Below, one piece after another: positions 8,483-16,197 of a stretch of 64,000 nucleotides of DNA; the first letter of the stretch is position 1; the number at the start of each line of letters is the position of its first letter. The notes beneath the pieces were generated by a model. The model made no database searches, was not told the origin of the DNA, and saw nothing but the letters and a program-made list of their open reading frames with translations. The stretch spans positions 1 through 64,000 of the forward strand of contig NZ_PYWX01000061.1 in the NCBI RefSeq assembly GCF_003031675.1, written 5' to 3'. Both the position numbers and the translations under genes were made by a program. The stretch is from Pseudomonas palleroniana. GTDB taxonomy: Bacteria > Pseudomonadota > Gammaproteobacteria > Pseudomonadales > Pseudomonadaceae.

Positions 8483-9652
8483 GTGCCCACCTACTCTTTG
8501 GTAATCCGCCGCCTGATGATTTGCTCGGTGACCATCGTGGTCAGCCGTGCCATGACCAGCCCGTTGCTGGCGCTGCTGTTGAGCACCCGGCTGGGCCTCA
8601 ACCAGCAAGACATCGGCCTGCTGATGGGCATTGCCGTGTTTACCGCCACCTTGCTCGGCCTGTACGGCGGCTACATCATCGACCGCCTGGAAAAGCGCAA
8701 GCTGTTGATCCTGGCCATGCTGTCCAGCTCCATCGGTTTTCTTTTGCTGACCTTCGCCAGCAATCTCTACCTCACCACCTTGACACTTGTGATCACCGAG
8801 GCGGCGTCGGCGCTGTTCCTGATCGGCTCCAAAGCCATCATCAGCGAGAACCTGCCGGTGGCGGAGCGCGCCAAGGTATTTTCGCTGCGCTACACCTTGA
8901 CCAACGTTGGCTACGCCACAGGCCCGATGCTTGGTGTGGTGATTGCCGGTCACATGCAACTGGCGCCCTTTTTGATCGCCAGTGCCATTGCGTTTGGCAG
9001 CCTGTTCCTGATGATCGGCATCCCGCCGACGCAACAGGATGACAGCAACAAGCCCTTGAGTTTTCTCACGACCCTGCGCACGTTGCGCAGCGACCGCACG
9101 CTGATCCTGTTCACCGGCGGTAGCTTGTTGAGCACCATTGTCCACGGGCGCTATACGTTGTATCTGTCGCAATTTCTGCTGGTGGCCTACAAGCCTGCCG
9201 ACGCGTTGAAGATTCTGTCTGCGGTGCTGGCCTGCAACGCTATCACCGTGATTCTGATGCAGTACCAGATCGGCCGCTTTCTCAAACGCGAACAACTGCG
9301 CTACTGGATCGTGCTGGGCACCTTGCTGTTCATCGTCGGGCTGGTTGGTTTCAGCCTGGCAGACAGCCTGCTCACCTGGTGCCTGGCGATGTTTGTGTTC
9401 ACCTTGGGCGAGATGATCATCTACCCGTCGGAATTTCTGTTTATCGATACCATCGCCCCCGATGCGCTGCGCGGCAGTTACTACGGTGCGCAAAACCTGG
9501 CCGCGTTCGGCGGGGCAATGAGCCCGGTCATCTGTGGGTATTTATTGATCAACGCCGCCCCTACCAGCATGTTCTATGCCCTCGGCGCACTGACTGCGAT
9601 CGGGGGCACCTTGTGCTTCTTGAGTGGGCGACGGGTAGCAGGTTCTTGCTGA
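8483..9652 (+). CDS. Major facilitator superfamily transporter
   Basis: Inner-membrane carrier of about 389 residues with around twelve hydrophobic segments. The start is a GTG (VPTYSLVIRRLM) after an AAGGA stretch; a longer frame reaching back to 8393 begins inside the REP hairpin and is unlikely. The loop between segments 2 and 3 reads GGYIIDRLEKRKLL, the MFS A-motif region. It resembles sugar/drug-exporter-type MFS proteins (MdtH- or YceL-like). It follows the ABC importer on the same strand and may export a product or the same class of compound. Confidence 0.82.
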   Translation: MPTYSLVIRRLMICSVTIVVSRAMTSPLLALLLSTRLGLNQQDIGLLMGIAVFTATLLGLYGGYIIDRLEKRKLLILAMLSSSIGFLLLTFASNLYLTTLTLVITEAASALFLIGSKAIISENLPVAERAKVFSLRYTLTNVGYATGPMLGVVIAGHMQLAPFLIASAIAFGSLFLMIGIPPTQQDDSNKPLSFLTTLRTLRSDRTLILFTGGSLLSTIVHGRYTLYLSQFLLVAYKPADALKILSAVLACNAITVILMQYQIGRFLKREQLRYWIVLGTLLFIVGLVGFSLADSLLTWCLAMFVFTLGEMIIYPSEFLFIDTIAPDALRGSYYGAQNLAAFGGAMSPVICGYLLINAAPTSMFYALGALTAIGGTLCFLSGRRVAGSC

Positions 9653-9668
9653 TATTTGTGCTGGATCC

Positions 9669-9682
9669 CGCTATTAATAGCG
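9669..9682. promoter_or_regulatory. 14-bp perfect palindrome upstream of the CoiA-like gene
   Basis: CGCTATTAATAGCG is a perfect palindrome 25 bases before the next start codon and 17 bases after the MFS stop. It is too short and lacks a T run for a terminator. It could be a repressor site, but no cognate protein is identified. Confidence 0.3.
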
Positions 9683-9706
9683 AAACATCTCACGGACCCG
9701 AGCCCC

Positions 9707-10654
9707 ATGAAATTCGACACGGCCTACAGCCTGAGTCTCGATGACAAGCTGTCGATCTACGATGTACGAGACCTGAATTTCGACGAAACCGCTGACTTCG
9801 ACTCCGACAAGGACCGCTTCCTGTGCCCCAACGATGAATGCCGTGGGGCATTCGACACGGGGAATGCGCTGAGTACCTTCAACGCCAAAAACGTCAATTA
9901 TCAGCGCACACCGCACTTCAAGAACAAGACCAGCACCCGGCATATCGACGGCTGCCGCTATGCCAGCACCCACAAGCCAGCGACGGGTGAACACGACGAC
10001 GAGCGAGAGGACAACTTCCCATCGGAGTTTGTACTGACGCGGCGTCAGTACGAACGCAAGAAACCGCTGGCGGGCACTGAGGGAAACCTTGCGCAAGACT
10101 CAACACAGCCATCGCCAACCCGGCCCGGTGCGCTCGTCGGCACCACCGATGCCGCACCGGACAAAACCAGCGTCTTCGCCCATCCGGTGGAATGTTATGT
10201 GTCGAATATCGACGACAAGGACAAGCTCAAGCGCATGCCGTTGAAGATCGGCGATCACACGGCAACCTACTGGACGTTTTTCAAGAAAATCGAATACCTG
10301 CAAGACAACAAGGGCCTGATCTACTGGGGCAGGATCAAGGCGATCAAGGACTACACCAGCAGCTTTCGCATCGACTTCGAAAAGAAAGTGTGGCTCGACA
10401 AGAAGCCCTACTCGGTCAACGTTTACCTGAGTAAAAAACTCATCGAGAACTACCGCAAGCGCAAAGCGTTCCTGGAGCAGATCAAGGCAGCAGTGGACAG
10501 TGAGCAGGCGTTGTATTGCTTCTTCTACGGGGTGACGCCGACGCTCAAACAGGTGCCCAGCAAGAAGAACCCCGAACAGACGTTCGGGGTGTTCAGCGCG
10601 AATATTGAAAACCTGGATCACCTGATCATTCGGCAGGCGCCGGGGGTGGAATAG
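9707..10654 (+). CDS. Unknown protein with a CoiA-like zinc-ribbon N-terminus
   Basis: 315 residues, no signal peptide or membrane segment. I do not recognise the family as a whole. The N-terminal third has RFLCPNDEC (Cys40, Cys45), then RTPHFKNKTSTRHIDGC (His70, His79, Cys83). That is like the zinc ribbon plus PHFxH element of CoiA-type and related nuclease-associated proteins. A low-complexity linker (about 90-150) leads to a C-terminal domain rich in Lys, Tyr and Phe (TYWTFFKKIEYLQDNKGLIYWGRI). The start is the ATG at 9707; the frame extends 17 codons upstream without a better site. It lies in a small accessory patch. Confidence 0.6.
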   Translation: MKFDTAYSLSLDDKLSIYDVRDLNFDETADFDSDKDRFLCPNDECRGAFDTGNALSTFNAKNVNYQRTPHFKNKTSTRHIDGCRYASTHKPATGEHDDEREDNFPSEFVLTRRQYERKKPLAGTEGNLAQDSTQPSPTRPGALVGTTDAAPDKTSVFAHPVECYVSNIDDKDKLKRMPLKIGDHTATYWTFFKKIEYLQDNKGLIYWGRIKAIKDYTSSFRIDFEKKVWLDKKPYSVNVYLSKKLIENYRKRKAFLEQIKAAVDSEQALYCFFYGVTPTLKQVPSKKNPEQTFGVFSANIENLDHLIIRQAPGVE

Positions 10655-10693
10655 TGGGTTATCCAGCATCCAGTTGATGAGCGGTCAAAACAA

Positions 10694-10709
10694 CTGTACA
10701 AAAACACAG
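10694..10709 (+). promoter_or_regulatory. Candidate LexA (SOS) box
   Basis: CTGTACAAAAACACAG fits the CTGT-N8-ACAG LexA consensus exactly. It directly abuts TATAGT (10710-10715), a good -10 element, and lies 38 bases before the start of the XRE gene, so bound LexA would block that promoter. Confidence 0.65.
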
Positions 10710-10747
10710 TATAGTTTGCCTTCCCCCGTCGAATCTGGAGAAACCCC

Positions 10748-11068
10748 ATGTCCTCTCTGGCAATGAGCTCTTTCGTAGAACAGCAGATCGTCCTGCACCA
10801 ATTCACCCCCAAGCACAGCGTGCAGGCTCGCGCCATGCTGGGCTGGAGCCAGGAACAACTGGCCCGCCTGGCAGGTGTGACGGTGCAGGCGCTTCAACAG
10901 TTTGAAAGCCAGGGCGACGTGGGTGATGACACCCGCCTGGCATTGGCGTTTCGCCTGGAGGCCGAAGGGTTGGTGTTCTTCCCGGGGTTTGCGCCGGGTT
11001 GGGGGATGAGTGTGCGGGGCGGTACGCCTCAGCCGACGCTCCAGGTCGTTCATGAGACAGCAGAGTAA
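10748..11068 (+). CDS. Small XRE-family helix-turn-helix regulator, probably SOS-controlled
   Basis: 106 residues. The HTH is SVQARAMLGWSQEQLARLAG followed by VTVQALQQFESQGDV, about residues 22-56. The C-terminal half is short, with no peptidase or ligand domain, so it is not a LexA or CI type repressor. A GGAG site precedes the ATG. The upstream LexA-type box predicts induction by DNA damage. It lies 47 bases before a toxin-antitoxin pair and might influence it, but it is not the antitoxin itself, since the pair has its own XRE gene. Confidence 0.75.
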   Translation: MSSLAMSSFVEQQIVLHQFTPKHSVQARAMLGWSQEQLARLAGVTVQALQQFESQGDVGDDTRLALAFRLEAEGLVFFPGFAPGWGMSVRGGTPQPTLQVVHETAE

Positions 11069-11090
11069 ATTTTTTACCTGCACTGCCACT

Positions 11091-11108
11091 TATCCCTATT
11101 TAGGTATA
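11091..11108. promoter_or_regulatory. Imperfect palindrome, candidate HigA operator
   Basis: TATCCCTATTTAGGTATA has arms TAtCCcTA and TAGGtaTA with two internal mismatches, seven bases before the toxin start. Antitoxins of this type autoregulate through such palindromes in the promoter. The assignment is by position only. Confidence 0.4.
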
Positions 11109-11115
11109 ACCTCTC

Positions 11116-11478
11116 ATGAGCTCATGGAAGCCACTGCTGTGGGTGGGCGCCAGCAAAAAAGACCTTCAGTTGATGCCGGGTTCAGTTCAAGACATTTTCG
11201 GTTTTGCACTGCATCTTGCTCAAGAAGGTGGAAGGCATTCACAAACAAAAGCATTGAAAGGATTTGGAGGTAACGCAGTACTGGAGATCGTCGAGGATTT
11301 CGACGGCAACACTTATCGAGGGGTGTACACCGTTCGGTTTGGCTCCGCTGTTTATGTCCTCCATTGTTTTCAGAAAAAATCCACAAAAGGCATTGCAACC
11401 CCGCAGCACGACATACAACTGATCAAACAGCGACTCAAGGCGGCGCAGGATCATGCACAAGCATCACGAAACCATTGA
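11116..11478 (+). CDS. higB: RelE/HigB-type toxin (Gp49-like)
   Basis: 120-residue toxin that should cut ribosome-bound mRNA. Family features are WVGASKKDLQLMPGSVQDIFGFALHLAQ, then KALKGFGG, DFDGNTYRGVYTVRFGSAVYVLHCFQKKSTKG, the conserved core strands and basic residues of phage-derived Gp49-like toxins. The toxin-first order with an XRE antitoxin downstream and a 26-base overlap matches higBA organisation. The start ATG has only a weak ribosome site (TTTAGG). Confidence 0.82.
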   Translation: MSSWKPLLWVGASKKDLQLMPGSVQDIFGFALHLAQEGGRHSQTKALKGFGGNAVLEIVEDFDGNTYRGVYTVRFGSAVYVLHCFQKKSTKGIATPQHDIQLIKQRLKAAQDHAQASRNH

Positions 11479-11791
11479 GATCGAAGAAAGCAGCGGCAAT
11501 GTCTATGAGGATATTGGTCAGCCCAACGCTGCCGAAATGCAGGTCAAGGCGCAGCTCGCAGCCAAAATCGGCGAGATCCTCAAGGCACGTAATCTCACTC
11601 AAACCCAGGCTTCAGTGATTCTCGGGTTGTCACAACCCAAAGTGTCGGAAATGCTTCGTGGAAAATTCCGAGGCATCAGTGAGGCCAAGATGTTGGAATG
11701 CTTGTCGCTGCTAGGGCGCGATGTGCAAATTGTCATCAGCACCGCTCCCGCGTCGCGTGTTCAGGGTCGAATTGAAGTGCTATTTGCTTGA
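11453..11791 (+). CDS. higA: XRE-family antitoxin, HigA-like
   Basis: 112 residues. The HTH is AAKIGEILKARNLTQTQASV then LGLSQPKVSEMLRGKFRGIS, about residues 36-76, in the form seen in antitoxins paired with Gp49-like toxins. The acidic N-terminus (HETIEIEESSGNVYEDIG) may contact the toxin. It overlaps the toxin gene by 26 bases, implying coupled synthesis. Its last 31 bases also overlap the 3' end of the opposite-strand NTPase gene. Confidence 0.82.
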   Translation: MHKHHETIEIEESSGNVYEDIGQPNAAEMQVKAQLAAKIGEILKARNLTQTQASVILGLSQPKVSEMLRGKFRGISEAKMLECLSLLGRDVQIVISTAPASRVQGRIEVLFA

Positions 11792-12342
11792 GCACTGGTT
11801 TCACGCAACCTTTCAAGCAATTGCCCCACCAACGTCTCAACCGAATGGTGCCTGACATCCAACCGGATCACCGGGCAGCTCAGCGCCTTCAACCAGGTCT
11901 CATGCCGACGCAGGCTGCGTAGGCTGTGGTTGCCGTCGTCGTAACGGGCGGCCAGGGCGAGGAAGGCGAGACTGTTGGCGTGGCGGTTGCCGCCCTCCAG
12001 CACTTCATCGCCGTAGCGTTGCACTTCTCGCAGGCGCAATCGATGCAGGCGGGTTTCGGCGTCCAGACGCAGGAACACCACGTGCGTGAACTGCGGGAGC
12101 ATCGGGTCGCCCCAACCGCACAGCGAACCTGACAGCACCCAGCTGTGCAGGCCCGCCGTCTGCTCTTGCAGCAGGCGGATGCGTTCATCCCGGGGCCGGG
12201 CAACGGTAAAAGGGTCGGGGGTTTGCTGCCAATAGAAGAAATCCGAATCGAAGTAGGCAACCCCCAGACGTTCGGCCATGGCCTTGCCCAGGGTCGTGGT
12301 GCCGGCACCCGCAGCGCCGAGGATGTGAATTCTGTAGGCCAT
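11761..12342 (-). CDS. Small P-loop NTPase, adenylate-kinase-like
   Basis: 193 residues. The P-loop is GAAGAGTTTLGKA at about residues 9-21, followed by FDSDFFYWQQTPDPF and RPRDERIRLLQ, which resemble the substrate-binding part of shikimate- and adenylate-kinase-like proteins. The Walker lysine is replaced by Thr in GAGTTT, as happens in some members. The ATG at 12342 was taken, since the upstream extension carries no homology. Function unknown; such proteins are often annotated as adenylate kinase or topology-modulation (FlaR-like) proteins. Confidence 0.7.
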   Translation of the reverse strand: MAYRIHILGAAGAGTTTLGKAMAERLGVAYFDSDFFYWQQTPDPFTVARPRDERIRLLQEQTAGLHSWVLSGSLCGWGDPMLPQFTHVVFLRLDAETRLHRLRLREVQRYGDEVLEGGNRHANSLAFLALAARYDDGNHSLRSLRRHETWLKALSCPVIRLDVRHHSVETLVGQLLERLRETSAQANSTSIRP

Positions 12343-12495
12343 GGTGTTCTTTCCTCGGCACTGAGTCTGACCGTCGATACGCCAAACCTTAAGTTGCAAC
12401 TGCCCGGCGCATCATTGAGGCAAAAACCAGCACGCCTGCGAACGTGCGCGCCTGGTCCTGGGCCCTAGGCTGTCACACCACAGCCCGGCAGCACG

Positions 12496-14013
12496 CTACG
12501 AGTTGGCAAGTGCATGCGGGGCCGAAAGCTTCGGCTTGATGGCGGCCTGGGAAGCCTGCTCATAGCCATACGCCACGGCCAGCAGTTGAGCTTCGGAACC
12601 GGCGGTGCCGAAAAAGTAGGCGCTGCCAGGCAGGCCGTCCTCGGTCGCGCCCGAGGGGACCGTGATTCCCGGGTAGCCAGCAGCTGCAACGCCAAAGTAG
12701 CTGTTGCTGTCGAAATCCGACACGATGGCATCCAGATTATGCTCTTTGATGGGCTCATCCACCGTACCGCGAAAATCCCGCAGAAGCTCATCCCAGGCTG
12801 CCTGGCTTTGTTCCGGTGTGAGGGTGGATGCGTCGATCTCTTTGAGAACAGGTTGGTGATCGGCCTGTATCCCCTCACGCGCATCGTTGAATCTGATCAG
12901 CTCTTTGAGCGACTTGACCGGCAGTCCCTCTCGCTTGGCCAAATAGCCGTTCAATTCTTCCTTCACATCGCCGAACAGCAGTTCGTCGTAGCGTGAAGCA
13001 TCGGCCAGGCGCATGTTGATCGGAACCAGAATCGCACCTTGTTTGCGCAGTACTTCCAGTGTCTGGTTGAACTGTTCGCTGTTAACCACCGGCAGGGTTG
13101 TAGCGCCGTCCGAAAACGTCGTGGGGTAACCGATACGCTTGCCGAGCAAGGCGCCTGGCACCAGTTGTCGGGTGTAATCGACAGCCTGCGCTCCGGCAGG
13201 AGCCTGGGGGTCGTTGGTCATGGCGTTGAGCATCAGCGCGGCATCCAAAACCGAACGGGTCATCGGCCCCGGCGTGTCCTGCCGCCGGCTGGCAGGCATG
13301 ATCCCCTCGCGATTCAACAAACCGACGCTGGGCTTGAGGCCAACCACACCATTGAGCGCCGCCGGCACGATGATCGAACCGTTGGTCTCGGTCCCCACTG
13401 CCAGGGGGGCCAGCCCAGCCGCGACCGCCGCAGCCGAGCCGGAGCTGGAGCCGCCCACGTCCGCGTCCGCACCATGCGGGTTGCGGGTTTGGCCGCCGCG
13501 GCTGCTGTAACCATCGGGGCCGCCACGGAAACCCGCCATTTCAGTCAGGTTGGTGGTCCCCAGAATCACCGCGCCCTGCTCGATCAGGCGCTGAACGATG
13601 GGGGCGCTCTTGCTGACGGGAGCTCCGACAAGTCCCCATGCCCCTGCACTGGCTTGCATGCCTTCAACTTCCACGGTGTCCTTGACCAGGATGGGAATGC
13701 CATGCAACGGCCCCCGCACCTTGCCGCTGGCGCGTTCGCGGTCCAGCTCGCGGGCCGCTTCCAGGGCCTTGGGGTTTAGCTCAATCACCGAGTTCAACGC
13801 AGGGTCCAGCGTGCGGATACGCGCTTGCAGGTAACCGACCAAATCTGCCGCAGTGAACGCCCCGAGCCTGCCCATTTGCTCGCCCAGTTGCTGAACCGTG
13901 GCGTACTCCGTTCCGGGCGGAACAGGGTTCGACGCCGTCTTGGACTTTTGCGCGGCTACAAACGGCGCAGCGTGACTGACAAACACATTCAGACCATGGC
14001 CAATTCCAAACAT
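12496..14013 (-). CDS. Amidase signature family hydrolase
   Basis: 505 residues. The Ser-cisSer-Lys triad is in place: Lys111 in PILVKDT, the cis-Ser in GGSSSGSAAAV (187-197), and the nucleophile Ser213 in GTETNGSII. The family ends with VSDFDSNSYFGVAAAGYPGI and SAYFFGTAGSEAQLL. The first 25 residues are weakly hydrophobic and not a convincing signal peptide. It hydrolyses an unknown amide in the cytoplasm or periplasm. The next gene upstream encodes a diverged amidase-like protein, suggesting an old tandem duplication. Confidence 0.9.
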   Translation of the reverse strand: MFGIGHGLNVFVSHAAPFVAAQKSKTASNPVPPGTEYATVQQLGEQMGRLGAFTAADLVGYLQARIRTLDPALNSVIELNPKALEAARELDRERASGKVRGPLHGIPILVKDTVEVEGMQASAGAWGLVGAPVSKSAPIVQRLIEQGAVILGTTNLTEMAGFRGGPDGYSSRGGQTRNPHGADADVGGSSSGSAAAVAAGLAPLAVGTETNGSIIVPAALNGVVGLKPSVGLLNREGIMPASRRQDTPGPMTRSVLDAALMLNAMTNDPQAPAGAQAVDYTRQLVPGALLGKRIGYPTTFSDGATTLPVVNSEQFNQTLEVLRKQGAILVPINMRLADASRYDELLFGDVKEELNGYLAKREGLPVKSLKELIRFNDAREGIQADHQPVLKEIDASTLTPEQSQAAWDELLRDFRGTVDEPIKEHNLDAIVSDFDSNSYFGVAAAGYPGITVPSGATEDGLPGSAYFFGTAGSEAQLLAVAYGYEQASQAAIKPKLSAPHALANS

Positions 14014-14127
14014 GAATCACCTCCAGGGAAGGGTAAGAAATAACAACGAACCAACGTTGATCCGTACGTCAGTCTAAAAACATCCCTCCTTCCCAGCAGC
14101 GAGACCCAGCCCGTTCACAGCGTGGGA

Positions 14128-14898
14128 TTACTCAACATCAGCGGTAGTTTGCGCCCTGCCCGCCGCGAGGCAAGCGACCTTATTTTTGTAGCCCTGCACC
14201 AATGCCATCAGCGAATCCCGTGCCCGGCGCGAGCCGTAGAAGTACAGCGTGCCCCCACCTTCGAGTGGTGCCTCCAGGCGTGGATAGCCGCTCCCGCAAG
14301 CACCATGAAAGGCCGCGCTGCTGCCATCAGACACCAGGGCATCAAGACGATATGCCAACGTGAGGTCGTCGATTTCATTACGGGTATGCGCGCAAAACCT
14401 GGCCGTGTCATCCATGCGTTGTGCGGCCACCGGCACCAACTGCACAGCGGCCTGACGCAGGGTGTCCAGTGCACACAGGAAGGCGGCGCTGTGCTCAATC
14501 GGTTCGTGATCACTACTACGGACATAGCGGTCGGCAAAGCCTACACGCCACCCCGCCAGTGATTGCGCGGTGGCGAACGAGCTGTTGTTCCGCACCAGCG
14601 GCACCGCCACCATCACCGGCGTCTCGGGCTCGACGCCACTCAAGGCGATCAGCGATAACGAAGGGTCACGCACGGGTTTGATGGAAGACCCCGGCACGCT
14701 GTATCCGGGGATGAGCACACCGATTGGCGCATGGGGGTGGGAGTCGGTATCGAAAGCAATACCGCGGGGGCTCGCACTGTCGGCAGGAGCGTTGGACGCT
14801 GTAGCGGGCGGTGCACAGGGTTCTGCGAACGCTGGCAACAATTGCCCAGGCCGGCAAGGCGAAGCCTGCGGCCAGATTTTCCTACACTTGTCTTCCAT
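14128..14898 (-). CDS. Amidase-like protein lacking the catalytic region
   Basis: 256 residues that align with the C-terminal half of the downstream amidase. LAGWRVGFADRYVRSSDHEP matches its LLGKRIGYPTTFSDGAT stretch, and LDALVSDGSSAAFHG plus GGGTLYFYGSRRARDSLMAL match its last 90 residues. No counterpart of the Lys site or of the GGSSSGS loop exists, and the GTETNGSII nucleophile region reads AFDTDSHPHAPIG. It therefore should not be an active amidase. The frame is clean and has a GGGGG ribosome site before its ATG, so it may be expressed; it could be a regulatory partner or a decaying duplicate. Confidence 0.6.
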   Translation of the reverse strand: MEDKCRKIWPQASPCRPGQLLPAFAEPCAPPATASNAPADSASPRGIAFDTDSHPHAPIGVLIPGYSVPGSSIKPVRDPSLSLIALSGVEPETPVMVAVPLVRNNSSFATAQSLAGWRVGFADRYVRSSDHEPIEHSAAFLCALDTLRQAAVQLVPVAAQRMDDTARFCAHTRNEIDDLTLAYRLDALVSDGSSAAFHGACGSGYPRLEAPLEGGGTLYFYGSRRARDSLMALVQGYKNKVACLAAGRAQTTADVE

Positions 14899-15005
14899 CA
14901 GAATTACCCCCGAAGCATGATGTTTCGGGGATCATCGCACCCTCTTCCTGCCGCTGTCGCAGCGCTGAAACACGCTGAAAAATCCTTTTTCGGTTACCTC
15001 GGTGT

Positions 15006-16064
15006 TCAGCTCACGAGCGGCTCTTGCGTGCCTTGGGTTTCCACGTCCAGCCACCATGCATGCCCACGCTCCGGCTGGTTCAGATTGAACATCTGTCCCA
15101 TCGCCGGCGTGGTGATCGACACACTGCGCTCCCACGCCAGGGCCATGATGCGATCGAAGGGCTCGTGCCACGCATGGAATGCCAGGTCAAAGGTGCCATT
15201 GTGGATGGGCAGCAGCCAACGGCCCTTGAGGTCGATATGCGCTTGCAGGGTTTGCTCCGGCTGCATGTGCACGTGGGGCCAGTCGACGTTGTAGGCGCCG
15301 GTTTCCATCAGCGTCAGGTCGAACGGACCGTACTGCTCGCCGATACGTTTGAAACCGTCGAAATAGCCGGTATCGCCGCTGAAAAAGATCCGCCGCGGGC
15401 CATCGATCATCACCCAGGAACACCACAGCGTCTGGTTGGCATCGAACAGGCCGCGCCCGGAAAAATGTTGCGCAGGGGTGGCGACAAAACGTATGCCCTC
15501 CACCTCGGTGCCCTGCCACCAATCCAACTGACGCACTTTGCTGGTGTCGACGCCCCATTTGATCAGGATGTCCCCCACGCCCAATGGCGCGAGAAAGTAT
15601 CGCGTCTTGTCGGCCAGTTGCACGACCGCCTTGCGGTCAAGGTGGTCGTAGTGATTGTGGGAAAGAATCACCGCCTCCAATGGCGGCAGCTCTTCGAGAC
15701 TGATAGGTGGCTGGTGGAACCGCTTGGGGCCGGCCCAACTGAACGGTGAGGCGCGCTCGGCAAACACTGGGTCGGTTAGCCAGAACTTACCGCGCATTTT
15801 CAGCAGCACGGTGGAATGCCCCAGGCGGAACACGCTGTGGTCCGGGGCGGCCAACAATTGCTCGCGGGTCAGCGGTTGCACCGGGATCGCGCCTACCGGG
15901 CGCGTGCTGCGCGGTTTGTTGAACAGCATGTTCCAGAAAATACGCAACGTCTTGCCAAAACCACCGTGCTGTACCGGGGCGTCGTTGCTGAAGTGTCCCT
16001 GGTCCTGCTCGGCAGGTTTGAGCGCTGCCGGCGCCGGGTCGAGTCGGGTTGAGAGGGTGGCCAT
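15006..16064 (-). CDS. Metallo-beta-lactamase-fold hydrolase, NAPE-PLD/UlaG-like
   Basis: 352 residues. The metal motif is ILSHNHYDHLDRKAV (HxHxDH), with further ligands in TPAQHFSGRG, FFSGDTGYFDGF and LLPIHNGTFDLAFHAW. The WLTDPVFAERASPFSWAGPKRFHQPP stretch places it with the N-acyl-phosphatidylethanolamine phospholipase D-like and UlaG-like lipid or lactone hydrolases. The start MATLS has an AGGAG ribosome site; an upstream in-frame start lies within the operator and is less likely. It is divergent from a TetR gene that probably represses it. Confidence 0.85.
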   Translation of the reverse strand: MATLSTRLDPAPAALKPAEQDQGHFSNDAPVQHGGFGKTLRIFWNMLFNKPRSTRPVGAIPVQPLTREQLLAAPDHSVFRLGHSTVLLKMRGKFWLTDPVFAERASPFSWAGPKRFHQPPISLEELPPLEAVILSHNHYDHLDRKAVVQLADKTRYFLAPLGVGDILIKWGVDTSKVRQLDWWQGTEVEGIRFVATPAQHFSGRGLFDANQTLWCSWVMIDGPRRIFFSGDTGYFDGFKRIGEQYGPFDLTLMETGAYNVDWPHVHMQPEQTLQAHIDLKGRWLLPIHNGTFDLAFHAWHEPFDRIMALAWERSVSITTPAMGQMFNLNQPERGHAWWLDVETQGTQEPLVS

Positions 16065-16096
16065 TGCAGAGTGACTCCTGGGGGTCCGCGCATAAA

Positions 16097-16182
16097 TTAC
16101 ACTGCGCGGCAAACTTACACTGCACAGTGTAGTTTCTACATTGCAACAAATCTCGGAGCAAGTAAACTACCCAGTGTAATTT
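16097..16182. promoter_or_regulatory. TetR-type operator region between the MBL hydrolase and the TetR gene
   Basis: A full site TACACTG-CA-CAGTGTA (7-bp arms, 16116-16131) lies midway between the divergent genes. A left half-site ATTACACTG starts at 16097 and a right half-site CCAGTGTAATTT ends at 16182, so the motif (A)TTACACTG occurs in both orientations. This is the pattern expected for a TetR dimer controlling both promoters. Confidence 0.7.
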
Positions 16183-16197
16183 TCCTTTCAGAGCCGA

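Noticed and set aside
7880..9493. 537-codon open frame on the minus strand
   Set aside because: It is antisense to the binding-protein and MFS genes; composition (Gln, His, Arg, Ala rich) is that of a GC3-driven shadow, and no family motif appears.
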